The translations under genes were made by a program, and so were the position numbers. Of a stretch of 64,000 bases of DNA, positions 53,017-63,168 are shown in pieces. Under the pieces are notes generated by a model. It ran no database searches, was not told where the DNA came from, and saw only the letters and a program-made list of their open reading frames with translations. The stretch's first letter is position 1; every line of letters starts with the position of its first letter. Source of the stretch: Thermoanaerobaculia bacterium (GTDB taxonomy: Bacteria > Acidobacteriota > Thermoanaerobaculia > Multivoradales > J023); the NCBI GenBank assembly GCA_030431255.1, contig JAUIJL010000025.1, positions 1-64,000 of the forward strand, written 5' to 3'.

Positions 53017-56000
53017 TTGACTGTGAACCGCTCTTCCGTCCGTCCATTCGAGCCCATCGCCATCGTCGGTCAGAGCTGTGTGCTGCCCGGCGCCCTGGAT
53101 CCGGAAAGCCTGTGGCGCGCCGTCGAATCCGGCGACGATCTGGTCAGCGAAGCGCCGGCCGATCGCTGGGGCCTGGGTAGAAATCACGCCATGGCGTCGT
53201 CGGCCGATAGCTCCCGCGACCGCACCTGGTGTGATCGCGGGGGTTACGTCCGCGATTTCGAGTCCATCTTCGACGCCGACGGCTTTGGTCTGCCGGCCGA
53301 GGAGATTCGGGGTTTAGACCCGCTCTTTCAATGGGTCCTGCACACCGGTCGCCGGGCTCTGCAGGGCGCCGGTCTCGAAGCCGCCGGCCCCAAACCCAGA
53401 ACCGGCGTGGTGTTGGGCAACCTCTCCTTTCCGTCGGCGGCGACCAATCGCTTTGCCGAGGATTTCTGGCTCGAGCAAGCCGGCTTGCCCCTGCCCGAAG
53501 GACGGGGCGGGGTCGACCCAAAGAACCGCTTCACCTCCGGCTTACCGGCCCACCTATTGGCCCACGCCCTCGAGCTCGAGGGCGGCGCCTTCGCCCTCGA
53601 CGCTGCCTGCGCGTCGTCCCTCTACGCCCTCAAGCTGGCTTGTGACCGCCTCCACGATCGGGATTGTGACCTGATGCTGGCGGGCGCGGTCAGCTGCGCC
53701 GACGACCTCTTCATCCACATCGGCTTTTGCGCTTTGGAGGCCATGAGCCTGACCGGCCGCAGCCGCCCCTTCCACCGCCACGCCGACGGTCTGCTGCCGG
53801 CGGAGGGAGCCGCCTTCGTGACCCTCGAACGGCTCGACGACGCGGTGCGCAACGGGCGTCGGATTTTGGGTGTGATCCGCGGCATCGGCCTGTCCAACGA
53901 CGGTCGAGGTCGCAGCCTGCTGGCGCCCAGCCAAGAAGGTCAGGTAAGGGCCATCCGCCACGCCTACGAGCAGAGTGGCTGGCAGCCGGCCGACGTCTCG
54001 CTGGTGGAATGCCACGCCACCGGCACCCCGGTCGGCGACGCCACCGAAATCGGCAGCCTGACGGAGGTTTACCAGGGCTGCGCCGACGTTCCCGTGGGCT
54101 CTTTGAAATCGAATCTCGGGCATTTGATCACCGCCGCCGGCTTGGCCGGGTTGATCAAGGTGCTGGGGGCGATGAGAGCCGGAGTCCGTCCGCCGACCCT
54201 GCACATCGACGACCCCAATCCCGTGCTCGAAGGCTCGCCTTTTCGCCTGTTGGCGGAAGCGGAGCCCTGGCCCTCGGACGGTCCGCGCAAAGCGGCCCTC
54301 AGCGCCTTCGGCTTCGGCGGCAACAACGCCCACCTGCTGGTGGAGGAATATGTTGCCGCAGAGCCGGTCACCGAAGTGCCGGTCACTGAAGAGCTGAGCG
54401 TCGATAGTTTGAGCCGTCTTCAGCTCGAGGCGAGCGAGCACCACACCGAGGAAATCGAGCTGGGAGCCGACGAAGGTGCGGCCCAGAACACGGTTTCGTC
54501 AAATTCAGCGGAGCCGATCGCGGTGGTCGGCTTGGCGGTGATCGCCGGAAAAGACTCACAAGCGGAGGCCTTCGAGCGGACCCTTTTCCAACGCTCTCGA
54601 GCGGGCGCGGCGGACGACGATTCCCGGGTCGCGGGCGAGGTGGAGCTACCCTTCAAGGGCCTTCGCTTCCCGCCCAACGATCTCAAACAAACCCTTCCCC
54701 AACAGCTTCTATTGCTCCAAGCCTGTGGCCGGCTGCCGGATGCACTGATGGCGAGCCTGCCGCGGGAAGGCACCGGCGTGCTGATCGGCGCTCAATGCGA
54801 CGCGGAGATCGCCCGCTATGGGCTCCGCTGGCGCTTGAGTCAATGGCGGGAGTCGTGGCAAGAGCAAGGCCTCGACGCCGACGATGCCTGGCTCGAGCAA
54901 GCCCAAGGGTCCGCCGTCGCCGGTCTGCAAGCGGCCGGTGTGGTCGGCACCATGCCCAATATTCCGGCCAATCGACTGAATAATCAGCTGAATCTCGGTG
55001 GCCCCAGCGCCACCTTCTCAGCCGAGGAGCTGTCCGGCATGGTGGCCCTCGAGCTGGCGGTCCGGGCCCTGCGCCAAGGCGATATGGACGCCGCGGTGGT
55101 GGGCGCCGTGGACCTCTCCTGCGAGCCTGTGCACGGCGCTGCAGCCGCCGCGGTGTTGCCCGCGAGCCGTCAGCTCGCCGGCGACGCGGCGGTGCTCCTG
55201 GTGCTCGAGCGCCTGGAAGACGCCCGCCGTCAGGGACGCGACATCCTGGCGGTGATCGACGACGTGGGCAGCGGCGAGCCCCAAGGGTCGAGGGCCAGCC
55301 AGCCGGACACGGAATCGCGACACTTAGCTTTCGGCCCTGACACCACCGAGTCGGGCGCGGTCAATCTGACCCCCACCTTCGGCCACAGCCACGCCGCCTC
55401 GGGTCTTCTGCACGTGGCCGCCGCGGTGCTGGCGTGCAAGCACCGAGCCGTACCGGCGGGAGGAGGCCTCCAGGGCCGGCCATGGATTTCCTCGTCGCCG
55501 AGACGCGCGAAGGTGGAGGTCCAAAGCCGCATCGCCGAGCTGCGTCCACAGCTCGCCTATGCCTGGATCGCCGAGCAGCCGTCCCAAGAGTCGGCACCGG
55601 AGCCGGACGCCGCGCCCGCCCGTGGACCGATCCGTTGGCCCCTTTTCGAGCGGCTCTCGGGCGCGGATCGAGAAGATCTGCTCGACCGCCTGCGTTCCCG
55701 AATCGGACGTGGCGCTGGACCCGAGGCTACCCCGGCCGAGACTCCGGGTCCGGCCCGCCTGATGCTCTTCGCCGACGATGAGCAAGGTCTGGCCGGGCGC
55801 CGATCCGAGGCTTTTGAGGCCCTCAACGATCTTTCCGACGAGGCTGAGGTCTTCTCCGCCCCCGGCATCCGCTACCGCCGCCGTCCGATCCAGGGCGAGC
55901 TGGCCTTCGTTTTCACCGGCGCCGCCGCCGCCTATCCGGGCATGGGTCGGGATCTGCTGCTGGCGACCCCGGAGTTGCACGGACCCTTGGGCCGACGCAT

Positions 56001-59000
56001 GGGCCGCGCCGCCGCCTCGGCATCCTGGGTCTACGACGGCACCGCCGATGCGCCGGACGTGCTCCATCAGCTGTGGGGCGCGTCCTTCCTCTGCCAAGCC
56101 CACGCCCAGCTGAGCAAAAACCTCGGCCTATCACCCCAGGCGGCGATCGGATATTCCTCAGGTGAATCCAACAGCTTGATGGCCCTCGGGGTGTGGAACG
56201 ATCTCGAGGGATTGCACAACGACACCTTGGATTGCGGCATCTTCACCCAAGAGCTCGGCGGACCGATGCAAGCGGTGGCCCGCCATTGGCAAGCCCAGGG
56301 TCACCCTCCGGAGAGCAAGGACGAGCCGGTCGCTTGGTCCAATTGGATCGTGCGCGCGCCGGTGGCGTCGATCCGCACCGCCCTCAAGGGGGAAGCGCAG
56401 GTCTATCTGACGATCATCAACAGCCCGGATGAAGCCGTAATCGGTGGCCAGAGTGACGCCACCGCCCGGGTATTGGCCAAGCTCGATGCCCAGGTCTATC
56501 CCCTGGGATATCCCATGGCCGTGCACAGCCCGGAGGTGGACGCCGTGCGTGAGCCGTGGCTGGAGCTGCACCGTCGACCGACCACCGAGGTCGACGGCAT
56601 TCGCTTCTACACCCACGCCGACGGCGGCCGCAGCTATCGACCGGATCGGGAGAGCGCCGCCCAGGCGATTCTCGGCCAAGCCCTCGGCACCGTGGACTTC
56701 CCGGCCATGGTCAAAAAGGCTTGGGACGACGGCGTGCGGGTCTTTTTGGAGCACGGTCCCCGAGGCCTGTGCAGCCGCTGGATCCAATCCAGCCTCGACG
56801 CCCACGGCGTGGATCGAAACGAGTATTTGGCCGTGTCCTGGGACAGCCTGGGCCAAGGCAACATCCAGCACGCGGCCGCCACCGTCGCCGATTTGGTGGC
56901 CGCGGGATTGGACCTGGACGTCGACTCCCTGTGGCGACGCCAGGGTCTGCCCCGGCAGCAAATCGACGGTCCGAGCCTGCGTTTCCCGTCCCATTGGCCG
57001 GCGGTCGAGCTGCCGCCTTTGTCGGCGGCGGATCGGCAATCGCCCGCTTCGACGCCCGATCTGTCACCAGCTTCGACGCCCGATCTGTCCCGATCTTCCG
57101 TGCCCGAGCTTTCGGAACCCCAAGAAACATCCCCCGTCCACGAGCCGCCGCAGGCCCCGCGGACGGTCGAGCCCTTGCCGAGGACCCAACCCTTGAGCCG
57201 TGCAGAGACATCCGTTGCAGATATCCCGACCGACACCCACGATGCGAAGCCTGGGGGCGGCGGTGTCCCAGCCGTCCAGCTGATGGCGCCCGCCCCGACC
57301 CTGCCGTCGGTTTTCTTCGATCCGCCGGATAGCCCGCAACGCCCTGCGGCCCAGGCGTCGACGCCGACGCCGTCTACGAAGCCTATGGAGACAGACACGG
57401 CCGGCCCACCTCCCGCGCACGCCGACGCCTACGCGCCGAGCCCGGGCATCGGTCCCCATGTGGACCCCAACGGCCCAGGCTTGATCCCGGACATGGTTTC
57501 GAGCAGGGTCCCGAGCGCGAGCTCCGTCTCCAATCAGGTCATGGCGGGCATGGCGGATCTCCAAGCGCGCTTGGCCAATGCTCAACGGGAATTTCTCCAC
57601 CACCAAACCCAAATTCATCGCCAATTCCTGGAGCTCCGGCAGCGGGATCTGCAACGTTTGGGCGGCGCTTTGAGCGTCACCGGCAGCTCGATTTCAGGCT
57701 CGGTCACGATCGCGGGTTTGGAGCCCCCGGCTTCGATCCCGACACCGATTTTCCCGACGTCGACAGTTGCTCCTTCAACTGCTGTTCCTTCGACGACCAC
57801 CGAGCCGAAACCGCCCAATGGCAATGGATTCGTTTCGAGCCCAACCGAGGTGGCGGCAAAGGCCGTCACCTCGAGCCACGCTCTCGCCACCGAGCCGACG
57901 AAGGAGCCCGCCGAAGCCCTGACCTCGGCGACTCCAACGACCACCCCGGCGACTACCCAGGCGGCTCCTCCGCCGAATGCCCAGGCGGCCCAGCGGGGTG
58001 ATGCTCCGGAGCTCCTGCCCGGCCCCAAAATCGATCGCCAAGGGCTCTTGACCCTGGCCTCGGGCAAGATCTCCGAGATCTTCGGGCCGCTCTTCGAAGG
58101 CCAAGACCAGTATCACCGCCAAGTGCGCATGCCCGAGCCGCCTTTCCTTTTCGCTGATCGGGTCACGGGCATCGAAGGGGAGCCGCGCAAGCTGGGCACG
58201 GGCATCATCTGGACCGAAACCGATGTGCGCGACGATTCCTGGTATCTCTTCCGGGGTCGCATGCCCGGCGGTTTGATGATCGAAGCCGGTCAGGCGGATC
58301 TGCTCCTGATCTCGTGGCAAGGCATCGACTTCCTCAACAAGAGCGAGCGGGTCTATCGCCTGCTCGGCTGCGAGCTGACCTATCGGGGTGAGCTGCCCAA
58401 ACCCGGCGAGACCCTCAAATACGAGATCCACATCGACGGTCACGCCAAGCAGGGTGACGTCCGCCTCTTCTTCTTCCACTACGACTGCCGGGTCGACGGC
58501 GAAACCCGCCTCGAAGTGCGCGGCGGTCAAGCCGGTTTCTTCACCGACGCCGAGCTGGCGGATTCCGCCGGCGTGCTGTGGGATCCCAATGAGGTGCAGC
58601 TCGAAGACGGTCGGGTCGATCCCCCGCCGGTCTCGAATAGCCACACCTCTTTCTCCAACGAGCAGCTCGTGGCCTTCTCCGAGGGACGGCTCTACGATTG
58701 CATGGGTCCCGGCTTTGAGATGGCCGGCGCCCACACCCTCAGCCCGGCGATCCAAGGCGGTCGCATGCTGCTCATGGACCGCGTGGCGGTTTTCGATCCC
58801 AAGGGCGGACCGTGGGGCCGCGGTTATCTGCAAGCGGTCACCGCGGTGAGCCCCGAGGATTGGATCTACGAGGGCCACTTCCACAACGATCCGTGCATGC
58901 CCGGCACCTTGATGTTCGAGGGCTGCTTGCAGACCATGGCTTTCTACATGGCCGCCATGGGCTTCTCCATCGAGCGGGACGGCTGGCGCTTCCAGCCCGT

Positions 59001-62000
59001 GCAGGACATCGCCTATCCAATGCGTTGTCGGGGACAGGTGGACCCCACCTCCAAGGAGCTGATCTACGAGGTCTTCGTACGTGAGGTTTGGAACGATGCC
59101 GAGCCCACCCTCTTCGCCGATCTCCTGGTGACGGTCGACGGCCTCAAAGCCTTCCACGCCCAGGGAGTCGGCCTGCGGCTGGTGCCCGATTGGCCCATGT
59201 CGGCAACCCCTGAAATCGCCTCCCAACCGTTCCCGGGTGGTCAAAGGCCCGAGGACCGTCCCGTGGCGTCGGTGGACGGCTTCGCCTTCGATTACAACAC
59301 GTTGCTGGCCTGCGCTTGGGGCAAGCCGAGCCACGCGTTCGGCCGGATGTACAGCCGCTTCGATGGTCCCCGCACCGTCGCCCGCCTGCCGGGGCCGCCG
59401 TACCACTTCATGTCGAGGATTTGCCGCATCGACGGCGAGATGGGTGTCTTCCAACCCGGCGCCAAAATCGTCACCGAATACGATGTGCCGCCCGGCGAGT
59501 GGTATTTCTTCGAAAACGGCTACCCCACCATGCCCTACGCCGTGTTGTTGGAAGCCGCCCTCCAGCCCTGTGGTTGGCTGGCGTCGTTCATCGGCAGCGC
59601 CTTGACCTCGGAGCTGGACCTGCAATTCCGCAATCTGGACGGCACCGCCACCCTGACCTCCGACATCCTGCCCACCGCCGGCATCCTGCGCAACGAGGTG
59701 CACCTCACCGCCACGTCCTCCTCCGCCGGGGTGATGATCGTGCGTTTCGACGTGGAGATGTTTATCGGCGAGCAGTCGGTGTTCACCATGCAGACCGCCT
59801 TCGGCTTCTTCCCCAAGGCGGCCATGGCCAGCCAAGCGGGTCTGCCGGCCAACGAGCAAGAGCTGGCGCTCTTCAACGCGCCGAGCGACTATCATTTGGA
59901 TCTCACCTCCCACCCCAGCCGTTTCTTCGACGGCACCGCCCGGATCGGCAAGGACAAGATGTTGGTGCTCGACCGGGTCACCGGCTATTGGCCCGACGGC
60001 GGCGAGGCCGGCCTCGGCCGCATGCGGGCGGAAAAAACCGTCGATCCCACGGAGTGGTTCTTCAAAGCCCACTTCTTCCAGGATCCCGTGCAACCCGGGT
60101 CCCTGGGTATCGAGGCCATGATCCAGCTGCTCCAGATCTACATGTTGGAGCGGGGCATGGACGCGTCGGTGCCCGGCGGACGTTTCGAGCCGATCGCATT
60201 GGATCATCCCATGACCTGGAAGTACCGGGGTCAGGTGATCCCCAAGAATAAGTTGATCAGCACCGAGCTCGAGATCACCGAGCTCGGTGAGGACGAGCGG
60301 GGCGTTTTCGCCGTCGCCAAGGCGTGGCTGTGGGTGGACGGCAAACGCATCTACTCGGCGGTGGAGCTGGGCATGCGCATCGTCGCCGACGATCCGCGCG
60401 AAGCATCGACCGAATCGGACACGGGGAGCCACGACACGGAGGAGACGGCCCTGGTGCCGATCGCCACCGACGAGGAGGAGAGCGACGAGGAGAACGAAGA
60501 ACTCCGCGTGGCGGATTCGATCGCCGCCGCGGTGGAAGACGATCTCGACGATACGGTGATGTCGGCTTCGAGCACGGCAGCCGCCGGACCGCCGTCGGAA
60601 GGCTCGGCATTAGACGACTATCCCGTGCCCGCTTCCCCGGATGAGGAAATCCTGTCGCCGGAGCGGGATCTTTGGCTCAACGATCATTGTCCGACCTGGA
60701 CCTTGCCCGCCTTGCCCATGATGTCGATGGTCGACCGTTTGGCGGCGGCCGCGGCTCGTCGCCACCCGGGCCTGCATGTGGTGGGTTTGGAGAATGTCCA
60801 AGTCCGTCGCTGGATTGCCTTCCCGGCCGGCCCCGTGCGCCTGCGCACCGACGTGGAGACCGAGACTGCCCACAAAAGTGGCGCAATCACCCTGACCGTT
60901 GCCCTAAAGGTCTGGCGCGAATCCGCCCGGCGGGAGCTTTCCCGCTTCGAGATCGCAGCGGTGGGAACGGTGTGGATGGCGCCGGGTTATGCGTCGCCAC
61001 CCGCGCCTCTGGCCCCGTTGGAAGGTGCTCCCGCCGAGGATCCTTATGCCTCGGCCCACCTTTTCCACGGTCCGGCTTTCCAATTGCTCAAAGAGCTGAC
61101 CTTCGGCAACGACGGTCGGCTTTCCGACTCACCCGGCAGCTCCGCCGTGCTCGACGCCGACGCGGGTAGTGTGCCGTGGGGCACCCTGCACCAAGCCCTG
61201 CTCGACGCCGCTACCCACGGCATCCCCCACGACGATTTCGGCCGGTGGAGCCCCGAGATCGCCGAAGGTTTCGCCGCCTATCCGTCGACCCTCGAGTCCG
61301 CTCATTTCTTCGGCACACCTCCCACCCATGGCCCAGTCCGCTGCGAGGCGCGATTCGAAGGCCTGCTCGCTGACGGCCCAGGGGAACGTCCGCCGTCGCC
61401 GGTCACCCGTCTCCAGCTGATCACCGGCGAACGGGTGTGGGCGGAGCTGTTGCTGCGGGAGGTGCTGCTGCCCAAGGGACGCCTGGGCACCGCTCCTGCC
61501 CGGCTGCGCCGTGCATTCCTGCGGGATCGCAAGGCCAGCCCGGGGGTCGGCTTGTCGAGATTGTCAGCGTCGGCCACCCACCTGTCCGAGTCGGAAGTGG
61601 CAGCCAGCGATTGGCTGCCGGGCACGGTGGCTTCAGCCTACGCCGCTGAGGTGCAAGATCGCTTCGGCCTGACCCGAGAGGTGGCGATCAAGGACCACAT
61701 CAGCCGCCACACGGGCAATCATCCCGCCCTCATCGAGGTGGATCTGGCGACCGCCTCCGGGATCGCCGCGGGCCAACCCTTGACCCGCTACGCGGTGTCA
61801 GTGACCGCCGACGATTCTGGGATCCGAGTCACCGACGAGCATCCGCCGAGCCTCGACGTCGGCCCGCTGCGGCGCTACTGGAGAAATTATTTCCAACGGG
61901 CCGATACCTGGGCTGTGGAGGATATCTACTACGGCTTGATCGAACGGTACGTGCGCCGCGTGGTGCTCACCCATCCCGAGGAATTCAAGGCGATCCACGG

Positions 62001-62829
62001 TCGTCCCGCCCTCTTCCTGGCTAACCACCAAGTGGGCGTGGAGTCGTTGCTCTTCTCCACCCTCGCCTCCGCCTTGATCGGCAAGCCCACGATCACCCTG
62101 GCCAAAGACGAGCACCGTACGAGCTGGCTCGGTCGGCTGATCAAACATTGCTTCTCGTATCCAGGCATCATCGATCCCGAGCTGATCACCTTCTTCGAGC
62201 GCGACAATCCTCGCTCCCTTCCCCTGCTGATCCGCGAGCTGGGCAAACGTATGGGAGACGGCGAGCGCGCGGTCATGGTGCACAGCGAAGGCACCCGTTC
62301 CCTGACCTGCCGCAAACCGGTCGAGCTGCTGAGCGGCTCGTTCATCGACATGGCAATGAAAAACGGCGCGCCGATCGTGCCGGTGCGATTCACCGGCGGC
62401 CTGCCCGTCGAGCCCCTGGAAGCACGGATCGAATTCCCCCTCGGCCATGGTCGCCAGGACTATTGGTTCGGCCGTCCCATCCTGCCCGAGGAGCTCGAGC
62501 CGCTGAAGTATCGGGATCGTCGGACCTTCGTGCTCAAGGCGATGAACCAAACGGGTCCGGATCAAACCCAGGAGATCCCCTACCCCGGTCGAGCGGAATT
62601 CGCCGCCGAGGTCGACGAGTGGGTCGAGACCACCGGGGCGTCCCCCGAGCACGCCGCGATCTTCAAGACCCTCCAGGAGTTGGAGAACCCGGGCCCGGAG
62701 ACCCGGCGTCTACTGGAAGGGGCCCAGGTCGGCGAGCTACGCCTAGACGGCGGCGAGCTGGGTCAGTGGACGGCGGAGCTGGCGCGTCGGCTGTTCGGTG
62801 AGCGGGGTCCGTCGGTGGTGGTCGGGTAG
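53017..62829 (+). CDS. pfaC: PUFA synthase subunit Pfa3: KS-CLF-AT-DH-DH-PKS-type DH-AGPAT
   Basis: About 3270 aa. I place the start at TTG 53017 (or GTG 53023), since the frame upstream overlaps pfaA antiphase. An active ketosynthase comes first (Cys198 in LDAACASS; His333 and His369). A chain-length factor with the active Cys lost (SATFSAEE, about 500-830) follows. The PfaB-type acyltransferase has GYSSGE, Ser1047. After a Pro-rich linker and a helical QREFLHHQTQIHRQFLELRQ stretch come two FabA-like dehydratase units: His1954 (EGHFHNDPCMPG) and His2352 (KAHFFQDPVQPG), each with a companion hotdog. An additional PKS-type dehydratase fold (His2557, Asp2730) is next. The C-terminus is an acylglycerolphosphate acyltransferase (NHQVGVES at 3003, HSEGTRS at 3089). 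Terrestrial myxobacterial Pfa3 has the same overall plan. Product chain length and unsaturation cannot be read from sequence. Confidence 0.93.
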   Translation: MTVNRSSVRPFEPIAIVGQSCVLPGALDPESLWRAVESGDDLVSEAPADRWGLGRNHAMASSADSSRDRTWCDRGGYVRDFESIFDADGFGLPAEEIRGLDPLFQWVLHTGRRALQGAGLEAAGPKPRTGVVLGNLSFPSAATNRFAEDFWLEQAGLPLPEGRGGVDPKNRFTSGLPAHLLAHALELEGGAFALDAACASSLYALKLACDRLHDRDCDLMLAGAVSCADDLFIHIGFCALEAMSLTGRSRPFHRHADGLLPAEGAAFVTLERLDDAVRNGRRILGVIRGIGLSNDGRGRSLLAPSQEGQVRAIRHAYEQSGWQPADVSLVECHATGTPVGDATEIGSLTEVYQGCADVPVGSLKSNLGHLITAAGLAGLIKVLGAMRAGVRPPTLHIDDPNPVLEGSPFRLLAEAEPWPSDGPRKAALSAFGFGGNNAHLLVEEYVAAEPVTEVPVTEELSVDSLSRLQLEASEHHTEEIELGADEGAAQNTVSSNSAEPIAVVGLAVIAGKDSQAEAFERTLFQRSRAGAADDDSRVAGEVELPFKGLRFPPNDLKQTLPQQLLLLQACGRLPDALMASLPREGTGVLIGAQCDAEIARYGLRWRLSQWRESWQEQGLDADDAWLEQAQGSAVAGLQAAGVVGTMPNIPANRLNNQLNLGGPSATFSAEELSGMVALELAVRALRQGDMDAAVVGAVDLSCEPVHGAAAAAVLPASRQLAGDAAVLLVLERLEDARRQGRDILAVIDDVGSGEPQGSRASQPDTESRHLAFGPDTTESGAVNLTPTFGHSHAASGLLHVAAAVLACKHRAVPAGGGLQGRPWISSSPRRAKVEVQSRIAELRPQLAYAWIAEQPSQESAPEPDAAPARGPIRWPLFERLSGADREDLLDRLRSRIGRGAGPEATPAETPGPARLMLFADDEQGLAGRRSEAFEALNDLSDEAEVFSAPGIRYRRRPIQGELAFVFTGAAAAYPGMGRDLLLATPELHGPLGRRMGRAAASASWVYDGTADAPDVLHQLWGASFLCQAHAQLSKNLGLSPQAAIGYSSGESNSLMALGVWNDLEGLHNDTLDCGIFTQELGGPMQAVARHWQAQGHPPESKDEPVAWSNWIVRAPVASIRTALKGEAQVYLTIINSPDEAVIGGQSDATARVLAKLDAQVYPLGYPMAVHSPEVDAVREPWLELHRRPTTEVDGIRFYTHADGGRSYRPDRESAAQAILGQALGTVDFPAMVKKAWDDGVRVFLEHGPRGLCSRWIQSSLDAHGVDRNEYLAVSWDSLGQGNIQHAAATVADLVAAGLDLDVDSLWRRQGLPRQQIDGPSLRFPSHWPAVELPPLSAADRQSPASTPDLSPASTPDLSRSSVPELSEPQETSPVHEPPQAPRTVEPLPRTQPLSRAETSVADIPTDTHDAKPGGGGVPAVQLMAPAPTLPSVFFDPPDSPQRPAAQASTPTPSTKPMETDTAGPPPAHADAYAPSPGIGPHVDPNGPGLIPDMVSSRVPSASSVSNQVMAGMADLQARLANAQREFLHHQTQIHRQFLELRQRDLQRLGGALSVTGSSISGSVTIAGLEPPASIPTPIFPTSTVAPSTAVPSTTTEPKPPNGNGFVSSPTEVAAKAVTSSHALATEPTKEPAEALTSATPTTTPATTQAAPPPNAQAAQRGDAPELLPGPKIDRQGLLTLASGKISEIFGPLFEGQDQYHRQVRMPEPPFLFADRVTGIEGEPRKLGTGIIWTETDVRDDSWYLFRGRMPGGLMIEAGQADLLLISWQGIDFLNKSERVYRLLGCELTYRGELPKPGETLKYEIHIDGHAKQGDVRLFFFHYDCRVDGETRLEVRGGQAGFFTDAELADSAGVLWDPNEVQLEDGRVDPPPVSNSHTSFSNEQLVAFSEGRLYDCMGPGFEMAGAHTLSPAIQGGRMLLMDRVAVFDPKGGPWGRGYLQAVTAVSPEDWIYEGHFHNDPCMPGTLMFEGCLQTMAFYMAAMGFSIERDGWRFQPVQDIAYPMRCRGQVDPTSKELIYEVFVREVWNDAEPTLFADLLVTVDGLKAFHAQGVGLRLVPDWPMSATPEIASQPFPGGQRPEDRPVASVDGFAFDYNTLLACAWGKPSHAFGRMYSRFDGPRTVARLPGPPYHFMSRICRIDGEMGVFQPGAKIVTEYDVPPGEWYFFENGYPTMPYAVLLEAALQPCGWLASFIGSALTSELDLQFRNLDGTATLTSDILPTAGILRNEVHLTATSSSAGVMIVRFDVEMFIGEQSVFTMQTAFGFFPKAAMASQAGLPANEQELALFNAPSDYHLDLTSHPSRFFDGTARIGKDKMLVLDRVTGYWPDGGEAGLGRMRAEKTVDPTEWFFKAHFFQDPVQPGSLGIEAMIQLLQIYMLERGMDASVPGGRFEPIALDHPMTWKYRGQVIPKNKLISTELEITELGEDERGVFAVAKAWLWVDGKRIYSAVELGMRIVADDPREASTESDTGSHDTEETALVPIATDEEESDEENEELRVADSIAAAVEDDLDDTVMSASSTAAAGPPSEGSALDDYPVPASPDEEILSPERDLWLNDHCPTWTLPALPMMSMVDRLAAAAARRHPGLHVVGLENVQVRRWIAFPAGPVRLRTDVETETAHKSGAITLTVALKVWRESARRELSRFEIAAVGTVWMAPGYASPPAPLAPLEGAPAEDPYASAHLFHGPAFQLLKELTFGNDGRLSDSPGSSAVLDADAGSVPWGTLHQALLDAATHGIPHDDFGRWSPEIAEGFAAYPSTLESAHFFGTPPTHGPVRCEARFEGLLADGPGERPPSPVTRLQLITGERVWAELLLREVLLPKGRLGTAPARLRRAFLRDRKASPGVGLSRLSASATHLSESEVAASDWLPGTVASAYAAEVQDRFGLTREVAIKDHISRHTGNHPALIEVDLATASGIAAGQPLTRYAVSVTADDSGIRVTDEHPPSLDVGPLRRYWRNYFQRADTWAVEDIYYGLIERYVRRVVLTHPEEFKAIHGRPALFLANHQVGVESLLFSTLASALIGKPTITLAKDEHRTSWLGRLIKHCFSYPGIIDPELITFFERDNPRSLPLLIRELGKRMGDGERAVMVHSEGTRSLTCRKPVELLSGSFIDMAMKNGAPIVPVRFTGGLPVEPLEARIEFPLGHGRQDYWFGRPILPEELEPLKYRDRRTFVLKAMNQTGPDQTQEIPYPGRAEFAAEVDEWVETTGASPEHAAIFKTLQELENPGPETRRLLEGAQVGELRLDGGELGQWTAELARRLFGERGPSVVVG

Positions 62830-62836
62830 CTCTTTG

Positions 62837-62982
62837 GGGGCATTCACTTGATACGTGCCCCTTTCGGAGATGTCCACTTGATACCTGCCCCTTCGGCGAT
62901 TCCCATCTAGGGCATTCACTTGATACGTGCCCCTGTGGATACGTGCCCTTTGTGAATATCCCGGATGTCCACCTGATACCCG
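62837..62982. repeat. Array of REP-like hairpin units upstream of the transposase gene
   Basis: Units containing TTCACTTGATACGTGCCC or TCCACTTGATACCTGCCC occur at about 62841, 62871 and 62913, with partial units at 62938 and 62966. Units 1 and 3 fold into a hairpin: GGGGCA or AGGGCA pairs with TGCCCC or TGCCCT around the conserved loop TTCACTTGATACG. The units are too short and irregular for a CRISPR. They lie between pfa3 and a REP-associated transposase gene, the expected place for REP sequences mobilised by such enzymes. Confidence 0.6.
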
Positions 62983-63168
62983 TCGGATTTCCACACTGTG
63001 CTGATTTCTTCAAGAAAGTTGTCTCTACAGCAGAATTCGCGCAGCCTTTTGCGTCTTTAGTATCTTGTAGACGAAGCTCCTAACGGAGCTTTCCCAGGCG
63101 ATTGACTTTTTTCAAATAAATTCTCCCAGCTGCAGAATTACCGAGGGTTTTTACGTCCTTAGGTAATC
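62983..63168. other. Leader region of the transposase gene with duplicated segment and hairpin
   Basis: A stem-loop AAGCTCC-TAAC-GGAGCTT lies at 63074-63091. A degenerate duplication starts with GCAGAATT: one copy runs from about 63030 to 63064, a second from about 63132 to 63167, ending at the start codon of the transposase gene. No other feature is seen. Confidence 0.45.

Noticed and set aside
57775-60432. 885-codon minus-strand frame opposite the dehydratase domains of pfa3
   Set aside because: Antisense shadow; the plus strand holds intact FabA-like active sites.
62837-62982. CRISPR array
   Set aside because: Units are about 20-30 bp with irregular spacing, two alternating variants and no unique spacers of constant length; no cas genes nearby.
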